A stretch of 10,267 nucleotides of DNA from Gemmatimonadota bacterium (GTDB taxonomy: Bacteria > Gemmatimonadota > Gemmatimonadetes > Longimicrobiales > Gaopeijiaceae), in assembly GCA_016209995.1 (NCBI GenBank), contig JACQVC010000423.1, forward strand, positions 1 to 10,267, written 5' to 3'. The notes below the pieces were generated by a model. It did not search any database and was not told the origin of the DNA. It saw nothing but the letters and a program-made list of their open reading frames with translations. Both the position numbers and the translations under genes were made by a program. This document shows positions 6,073 to 10,267 of this stretch, one piece after another. Each line of letters starts with the position of its first letter. Positions within the stretch are counted from its first letter, which is position 1.

Positions 6073-9024
6073 CTAGAAGTCGATCTGCCCGCTGATTTTG
6101 ACGAAGCGGGCCGACAGCACGCTGCTCGGCGTCAGCCAGCGGCTGCCGAAGGTCTGCACGTAGCCCTCGATGGCGTTCGAGTTGGTCAGGTTGTAGAGGT
6201 CGACCGAGACCTGGGCCCGGCGCCCGCTGAAGCGGAAGATCTTCGCCACGCGGAAGTCGACCTGGTTGATCCGCTCGCCGAACACCGTCTGCGGCCTGGC
6301 GACGTTGATGGTCGCGTTGGCCGCGCCCCCGGCCAGCGGCCGTCCGAGTGACGGCTGGATGAGCGCGTTCGCCACCACCCAGTTCCCCGCCAGCGAGTTG
6401 CCGGGGATGCTCTGCCACGTGGCGCTCACCTGCACGTCGATGGCGGGAAACAGGTACGACGCCAGCCCCTTGAACTGCGAGCGGAAGTTCTCGACCACGC
6501 GGCAGTAGGGGTTGAGCGCGGCCGTCTCGGGCAGCGCGGCGCGGATCTCGCAGTCGTCGCTCACGCGGCGGCCCGTGCTGGTGCCTCCCTGGACGGTCAG
6601 CGACTGCAGCCGCGCGTTCACGTTGACGTCGAACCCGTGCCAGTACTCGGTGCGGTCCCCGTACTTGCTCGCCGCCGTGACGAGGTTGTCGGCCACGCCG
6701 AATTTCGCCGGCTTGATGTTGTACAGGTTGCCGATCACCTGGCCGCCGCCGTCCTCCAGCCGCGGGTCGAGCGGCGCGGTGATGCTGAAGGTGTCGAAGT
6801 CCCCCGGCCCGACCGCCAGGTTGTCGGTCACGTCGAAGTTGCCGAACCAGCGCCGGTTGTAGGACACCTCGACCGACACGCGCGGCACCACCTCGTGCTG
6901 CACGCCGACGCCGAACTGCCAGTCGTTGGGCCGCACGTTCCAGCCCGAGATGATGGCCGGGTCGTAGTTGGTCTCCGGCAGCTGCGACCCGAACAGTTGA
7001 TCCGACCAGGCCCCGCAGGAGTCGCCGCCGGAGGCCCGGGTGTCCTGCGCCGCCGGGTTGAGCAGGTTGCAGTCGGGCACGAAGTTGCCGTTGGCGTCGG
7101 TCCAGTTGCGGGTGGTGCTGGTGACGACGCGGTTGCGGGCGTTGGTGGCGGTGTAGCGCACGCTGTTCTGCGCCGCCTCCAGGTACTTGCCGACGTTCAC
7201 CTTGAGGGCGGTCTTCCCGGTGCCGAACAGGTCGTAGGTCCCGGCCGCGCGCATCGTGATGTCATTGAAGCCCTCGACGCCGCTGGCCGCCGGGATCGTG
7301 AACGCGTTGGGGATGTAGAGCTCGGGCCCGACCTGCATCTGGGGGAAGTCGCTCCAGGCGCGGTCGTAGCGCAGGCCGCCCTGCAGCGTCAGGCGGTGGC
7401 GCGTCCACTGCTCCTGCACGTAGATGCCGGCGGCTTTCGTATGGTTGATGGTGGTGGCGGCATGGTCGCCGTACATCGTGAGCTGGTTCGGCGTGCCGTT
7501 GTTGAACCGGTAGCGGAGCCGCTGGTTCTGGCGGAAGTTCGTCGTCTCGAGCACGAGGAACTGGCCGACGTAGCCCACCTTCAGGCTGTGCGCGCCGGTG
7601 ACGTAGGAGGCCGACGCCCGCCAGTTGTGCGTGCCGTTCCAGTGCCGCGACCAGGACAGCTGGCTGCGGTAGCTCAGGTTCGGGATGAAGCCGCCCTGCT
7701 CCAGCACCGGGATGAGGTCGCGGTTGTTGGCGGGCCGCTCCTGGCCGCCCCAGCGGGCCAGATAGTTCCCGTACCCCGCCTCCAGCAGCAGCCGGTTGGT
7801 CGTCGGCGACGTCCAGGTGACCTGCTGCACCCGCGAGGGATACGCTTCGGTCGGCTGGTGCGCCTCGGGCGAGGTGGTCGCCGTGCCGCCAAGCTCGTTG
7901 CACCCGGCGCTGCACACCGACTGCTCGTCCCAGAAGATGTTGAACTTGTTGCGCGCCGTCGCCTGCAGCGTCAGCCGCAGGCTGGAGGTCTTCCAGGTGC
8001 CGCCGTCGCGCGCCCGGTCGCCGGGCTCGTAGGTCCACTTGGTCGGGTCGCCGGCGTTGAGGTTGTTGAACATGCCGGTCACGAACTTGCGGTTCCCCTG
8101 GTGCCGCCCGGTCCAGTAGAACCAGAACCGGTCGCGGACGAGCGGGCCGCCGAGCGCGCCGTTGACGTCCCAGATCTGGTCGAGCTCGTTGGGCGAGCGG
8201 AGCCCGGCATCCTTGATCGCCTGGTCGAAATTGCTGCTCTGCATGCCGCCGCTCGCGCCGGTGGCGAAGAACGTGCCGCTGTAAGTGTTGCCGCCCGTCC
8301 GCGGCACGACGTTCATGACCGGTCCGCCGCGGTCGGTCTCGCCGGCCGACAGGTTGATCGCCACCTCCGCGCTGTTCCCGATGTCGGACACGTAGTAGGA
8401 CACGCCGGCCCCGTTGAGCGCGGCGCCCACCGACATGCCGTCGACGGTGATCTGCCCCTCGTTGCCCCGCCCGCCGTGGATCGTGAAGAGCTTGAACACC
8501 GGCCCGTCCACGCCGCCGACGTCCTGCGTGCCCGAGGTGACCACGCCGGGCACGAGCGCCACGATGCTGTGGTACAGCCGCGCCGATGGAATCGCGGTGA
8601 TCACGTCCTTGTCCATCGTCGAGCGCTGTCCCGCGCTCTGCAGGTCGACGACGGGCGTCTCGCCGGTGACCGTGATCGTCTCTTCAATCGACCCCACGCG
8701 CAGATCGGCGTTCACCGTCGCGCTGAAGTTGCCCGACAGCTCGACGCCCTCGCGCCGGACGATGGCGAAGCCCGGCAGCGTGAACGTCACGCTGTACGCG
8801 CCGGGCGGCAGATCGACGATGCGGTACCGGCCGCTGCTGTCGGTCACGACGGCGCGCACCTTCTCGATGAGCGCCGGGCTCGCCGCCTCGACCGTCACGC
8901 CCGGCAGCACGCCGCCTGAGGAGTCGCGGACGAGGCCGGTGACCGACGCCTGCGCGTACGCCGCCGTCGGCAGCGCCACCGCCCAGGCGGCGGCAAACAC
9001 AATCCAGGCATACCTTTTCAACAT
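6073..9024 (-). CDS. TonB-dependent receptor, OAR-like, with carboxypeptidase-regulatory-like N-terminal domain
   Basis: The 983-residue outer membrane protein starts with a signal peptide (1-24, cleavage at AYA/QA). Next comes a carboxypeptidase-regulatory-like domain (about 27-110; TGLVRDSSGGVLPGVTV, DSSGRYRIVDLPPGAYSV). A VGSIEETITVTGE segment follows (about 110-122), where a TonB-box-like motif is expected, then the plug with ITVDGMSVG, and a long beta-barrel rich in aromatic residues that ends in a C-terminal Phe (ISGQIDF), as usual for barrel insertion by the BAM complex. The family imports large or scarce substrates with TonB/ExbB/ExbD energy; the substrate here is not evident. In the barrel, DANGNFVPDC (about 640-650) resembles a calcium-binding loop, and six Cys occur in three close pairs. 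ATG 9024 is chosen because GAGGGG (9038-9033) lies eight bases upstream and the signal peptide starts there. The gene stands alone between its own promoter region and a hairpin. Confidence 0.9.
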   Translation of the reverse strand: MLKRYAWIVFAAAWAVALPTAAYAQASVTGLVRDSSGGVLPGVTVEAASPALIEKVRAVVTDSSGRYRIVDLPPGAYSVTFTLPGFAIVRREGVELSGNFSATVNADLRVGSIEETITVTGETPVVDLQSAGQRSTMDKDVITAIPSARLYHSIVALVPGVVTSGTQDVGGVDGPVFKLFTIHGGRGNEGQITVDGMSVGAALNGAGVSYYVSDIGNSAEVAINLSAGETDRGGPVMNVVPRTGGNTYSGTFFATGASGGMQSSNFDQAIKDAGLRSPNELDQIWDVNGALGGPLVRDRFWFYWTGRHQGNRKFVTGMFNNLNAGDPTKWTYEPGDRARDGGTWKTSSLRLTLQATARNKFNIFWDEQSVCSAGCNELGGTATTSPEAHQPTEAYPSRVQQVTWTSPTTNRLLLEAGYGNYLARWGGQERPANNRDLIPVLEQGGFIPNLSYRSQLSWSRHWNGTHNWRASASYVTGAHSLKVGYVGQFLVLETTNFRQNQRLRYRFNNGTPNQLTMYGDHAATTINHTKAAGIYVQEQWTRHRLTLQGGLRYDRAWSDFPQMQVGPELYIPNAFTIPAASGVEGFNDITMRAAGTYDLFGTGKTALKVNVGKYLEAAQNSVRYTATNARNRVVTSTTRNWTDANGNFVPDCNLLNPAAQDTRASGGDSCGAWSDQLFGSQLPETNYDPAIISGWNVRPNDWQFGVGVQHEVVPRVSVEVSYNRRWFGNFDVTDNLAVGPGDFDTFSITAPLDPRLEDGGGQVIGNLYNIKPAKFGVADNLVTAASKYGDRTEYWHGFDVNVNARLQSLTVQGGTSTGRRVSDDCEIRAALPETAALNPYCRVVENFRSQFKGLASYLFPAIDVQVSATWQSIPGNSLAGNWVVANALIQPSLGRPLAGGAANATINVARPQTVFGERINQVDFRVAKIFRFSGRRAQVSVDLYNLTNSNAIEGYVQTFGSRWLTPSSVLSARFVKISGQIDF

Positions 9025-9031
9025 GGCGTGT

Positions 9032-9038
9032 CCCCCTC
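9032..9038 (-). promoter_or_regulatory. Shine-Dalgarno deciding the receptor start
   Basis: GAGGGGG on the minus strand lies seven bases before ATG 9024. It excludes the in-frame start further upstream at 9087, which would add 21 residues before the signal peptide. Confidence 0.65.
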
Positions 9039-9112
9039 GGAAAAAAAGATAAGAAGGAATGAACCCTCGAAATACCGGAAGGAGCACTGTCTCCCGCCGT
9101 CACCCACCGTCC

Positions 9113-9142
9113 TAGATACCTCACATTTGAGGTCTGGGTCAA
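9113..9142 (-). promoter_or_regulatory. Candidate receptor promoter containing a perfect palindrome (possible operator)
   Basis: On the minus strand TTGACC (9142-9137) matches five of six bases of the -35 consensus. After an 18-base spacer comes TATCTA (9118-9113), a modest -10. Within the spacer lies a perfect inverted repeat ACCTCA-CATT-TGAGGT (9118-9133), placed where a repressor would block RNA polymerase. The leader to ATG 9024 would be about 80 bases. Confidence 0.45.
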
Positions 9143-9212
9143 TGCAGGCAGTCAAAGTCTGGCGGCGGGTCTGGCCTACCGGAAGAGCTGCGCCGCAGCC
9201 CCCCGGCCGGGT

Positions 9213-9629
9213 TCACTCTCCCGGTCGGCCGGCGCCGCTCCCGGCCCGCAGCTCGAGGAGCTGCCACTGGAAGATCGCGACCCACACGGCGCCCGACAGC
9301 AGAAAGTTGACGACGAACCGGGCCGTGAACGGCAGGCCGAACGCCGTGCCGCCCGAGGCGACCGACGCGACGGCGTCGAAATAGGGCAGAAACACCGCCA
9401 GGACGAGCAGCAGCACGTTGGTTGACGACTCCACCAGCCCGACATAGGCGGCCGAGCGCGGCCGGAAGTGCACGAGCAGGCCGGCGATCGTGCAGACGGC
9501 GTAGTAGCCCGCCCGCCACTCCGGGTGGCCGGCCAGGCCGACCGCCCGCACATTCGCGCCCAGCCAGTCGACGAGGGCGAAGAGCGGGGTGGCGAGGTAG
9601 TACGCCCTGACCCACGCCGCCGAGGACAT
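9213..9629 (-). CDS. Small integral membrane protein of unknown function
   Basis: The 138-residue protein has about four hydrophobic segments (roughly residues 9-28, 41-56, 62-84 and 103-124). There is no signal peptide apart from the first segment, and a short Gly/Arg-rich tail follows. The loops contain HPEWRAGYYAV and HFRPRSAAYVGLVESS. I do not recognise a family; weak DoxX-like or general four-helix membrane proteins come to mind, but no diagnostic residues are visible. The start ATG 9629 has no Shine-Dalgarno; a good -10 hexamer lies six bases upstream instead, so translation may be leaderless. The gene ends with TGA 189 bases upstream of the receptor start. The two probably have separate promoters, since a promoter-like sequence lies between them. 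Confidence 0.6.
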   Translation of the reverse strand: MSSAAWVRAYYLATPLFALVDWLGANVRAVGLAGHPEWRAGYYAVCTIAGLLVHFRPRSAAYVGLVESSTNVLLLVLAVFLPYFDAVASVASGGTAFGLPFTARFVVNFLLSGAVWVAIFQWQLLELRAGSGAGRPGE

Positions 9630-9635
9630 GCCGCG

Positions 9636-9665
9636 ATTCTAGAGGGCTCAGGGCTCCTCGCTCAA
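9636..9665 (-). promoter_or_regulatory. Candidate promoter giving a leaderless transcript for the membrane protein
   Basis: On the minus strand TTGAGC (9665-9660) is followed by an 18-base spacer and TAGAAT (9641-9636), which matches five of six bases of the -10 consensus. Only six bases separate the -10 from ATG 9629, so transcription should start at or beside the A of the start codon. Confidence 0.5.
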
Positions 9666-9771
9666 GGCGGCCGGTGCCGTTCTCCTTCCCCGCCTTCCAG
9701 ACCAGCCTCTCGGCCCGGTAGCGCAGCGGCAGGCTGCTCGCGGAAAAGACGCCCGCCCCCTTCTTCTGCCC
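9666..9771. other. Upstream region between the membrane protein and isomerase-like genes
   Basis: No gene is supported. The minus strand has an open, protein-like stretch (for example VFSASSLPLRYRAERLVWKA) but no start codon with a ribosome binding site, and it then merges with a shadow frame of the membrane protein gene. It may be a gene remnant or chance in GC-rich DNA. Confidence 0.3.
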
Positions 9772-9777
9772 TACAAT
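9772..9777 (+). promoter_or_regulatory. -10 hexamer close to the isomerase-like start
   Basis: TACAAT matches five of six bases of the -10 consensus and lies 11 bases before GTG 9789. No convincing -35 is seen. The predicted transcript would have a leader of only about four or five bases. Confidence 0.35.
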
Positions 9778-9788
9778 CTCCTACTGTC

Positions 9789-10267
9789 GTGCCTCCACAC
9801 CGCTACGCCGTCTCCACGCACCTCTACCACGACCAGCGACTCGCCCGCCGCCACCTGCAGGAGGTGGCGGCGCACGGCTTCGAGGCGATCGAGCTGTTTG
9901 CGACGCGCACGCACTTCAACTATCACGACGCGGCCGCCATCGAGGCGCTCGGCGCGTGGCTGCGCGAGACCGGGCTGACGCTCCACTCGGTGCACGCGCC
10001 GATCGCCGAGAGCCTCGTGGGCGCGCAGTGGGGGCCGTTTCTCAGCAACGCCGCGGCCGAGGAGCCGGCGCGCGCGCGCGCGGTCGCCGAAGCGGCCGCC
10101 GCGCTCGAGCTCGCGCGCACGATCCCCTACCGCTTTCTCGTCGTCCACCTGGGGCAGCCGGACCACCAGCAGCCGGCGCCCCCCGGCAACCGGATCGACG
10201 CGGCGCGGCGCAGCATCGAGGCGCTGCACGCCCGCGCCGGGCCGCTCGGCGTCCAGCTGGCGCTCGA
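9789..10267 (+). CDS. Sugar phosphate isomerase/epimerase-like TIM-barrel protein, 5' part
   Basis: The gene starts at GTG 9789 and runs off the right edge after 159 codons. The protein begins YAVSTHLYHDQ (first beta strand and loop), then HGFEAIELFATRTHFNY (residues 29-45, with Glu35 at the end of strand two), LTLHSVHAPI (63-72) and FLVVHLGQP (about residue 120). This series of strand ends carrying Glu and His is typical of the xylose isomerase-like TIM barrel family (PF01261), which includes sugar epimerases, inosose dehydratases and endonuclease IV. Members bind divalent metal with His, Glu and Asp at strand ends; the remaining ligands lie outside the window. The lack of a signal peptide indicates a cytoplasmic protein. 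Its substrate cannot be told. There is no Shine-Dalgarno; the -10 box lies just upstream, and the membrane protein gene is transcribed divergently. Confidence 0.78.
   Translation, partial: MPPHRYAVSTHLYHDQRLARRHLQEVAAHGFEAIELFATRTHFNYHDAAAIEALGAWLRETGLTLHSVHAPIAESLVGAQWGPFLSNAAAEEPARARAVAEAAAALELARTIPYRFLVVHLGQPDHQQPAPPGNRIDAARRSIEALHARAGPLGVQLAL

Noticed and set aside
6637..8919. A 760-codon open frame on the plus strand opposite the receptor gene
   Set aside because: It lies wholly antisense to a well-supported receptor. It is rich in Arg, Ala, Val and Asp-His patterns typical of the mirror frame of GC-rich genes, and it shows no domain.
9187..9199. Hairpin GCTGC-GCC-GCAGC behind the membrane protein gene as terminator
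   Set aside because: The stem is only five pairs, the loop is three bases and no T run follows on the minus strand. It is common by chance at this GC content.
9710..9745. tRNA-like stretch (GGTAGCGCAGCGGCAGGC resembles a D-arm)
   Set aside because: No anticodon stem, no T-loop of the GTTC-A-TC type and no matching acceptor stem follow within tRNA distance.
1..10267. CRISPR array, insertion sequence, integrase or phage genes
   Set aside because: No regularly spaced direct repeats, transposase motifs, terminal inverted repeats or phage-type genes were seen.

Overview
The window is high-GC DNA with strongly G/C-ending codons. It looks like a chromosome segment of a Gram-negative soil or sediment bacterium. 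The best taxonomic hint is the combination of an OAR-type TonB-dependent receptor with an N-terminal carboxypeptidase-regulatory-like domain, a secreted TolB-like WD40 protein without a kinase domain, and a DUF6152 protein. I associate that combination with Acidobacteriota, particularly the Vicinamibacteria group. This is inference from gene content; no rRNA or marker gene is present.

Layout. Positions 1-284 (minus) hold the 5' end of a secreted putative esterase. Positions 376-1160 (minus) hold two overlapping genes: a small conserved protein followed by a nucleotidyltransferase-fold protein. Positions 1215-1661 (minus) hold what looks like a broken gene: its best start codon is followed at once by TAG, and its middle seems to be missing. 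A divergent control region (1662-1916) leads into a plus-strand pair: DUF6152 (1917-2306) and a 12-blade WD40/TolB-like protein built from two tandem copies of one propeller (2381-4276). Convergent to it on the minus strand is a decayed stretch (4337-5832). It contains a MoaF-like gene with an in-frame TAG and a frameshift, running into the 3' part of an NTF2/SnoaL-like gene. A strong hairpin (6025-6058) separates this from a full-length TonB-dependent receptor (6073-9024, minus), whose leader carries a promoter-like sequence with a perfect palindrome between the -35 and -10 boxes. A small four-helix membrane protein of unknown function (9213-9629, minus) comes next. The window ends in the 5' part of a plus-strand sugar phosphate isomerase/epimerase-like TIM-barrel gene (9789 onward).

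How the parts relate. Most neighbours do not form one pathway. The clear units are the nucleotidyltransferase/partner pair, the DUF6152-TolB pair, and the single-gene receptor. The esterase, DUF6152 protein, TolB-like protein and receptor all carry export signals, so the window leans toward envelope functions. The most informative observations are gene decay (two independent in-frame TAG codons, one frameshift and two truncations, all in accessory minus-strand genes), candidate leaderless promoters at two genes, and the candidate operator in front of the receptor gene. I found no clearly new defence or biosynthetic system. The two-gene module at 376-1160 is the nearest candidate for a little-described system.
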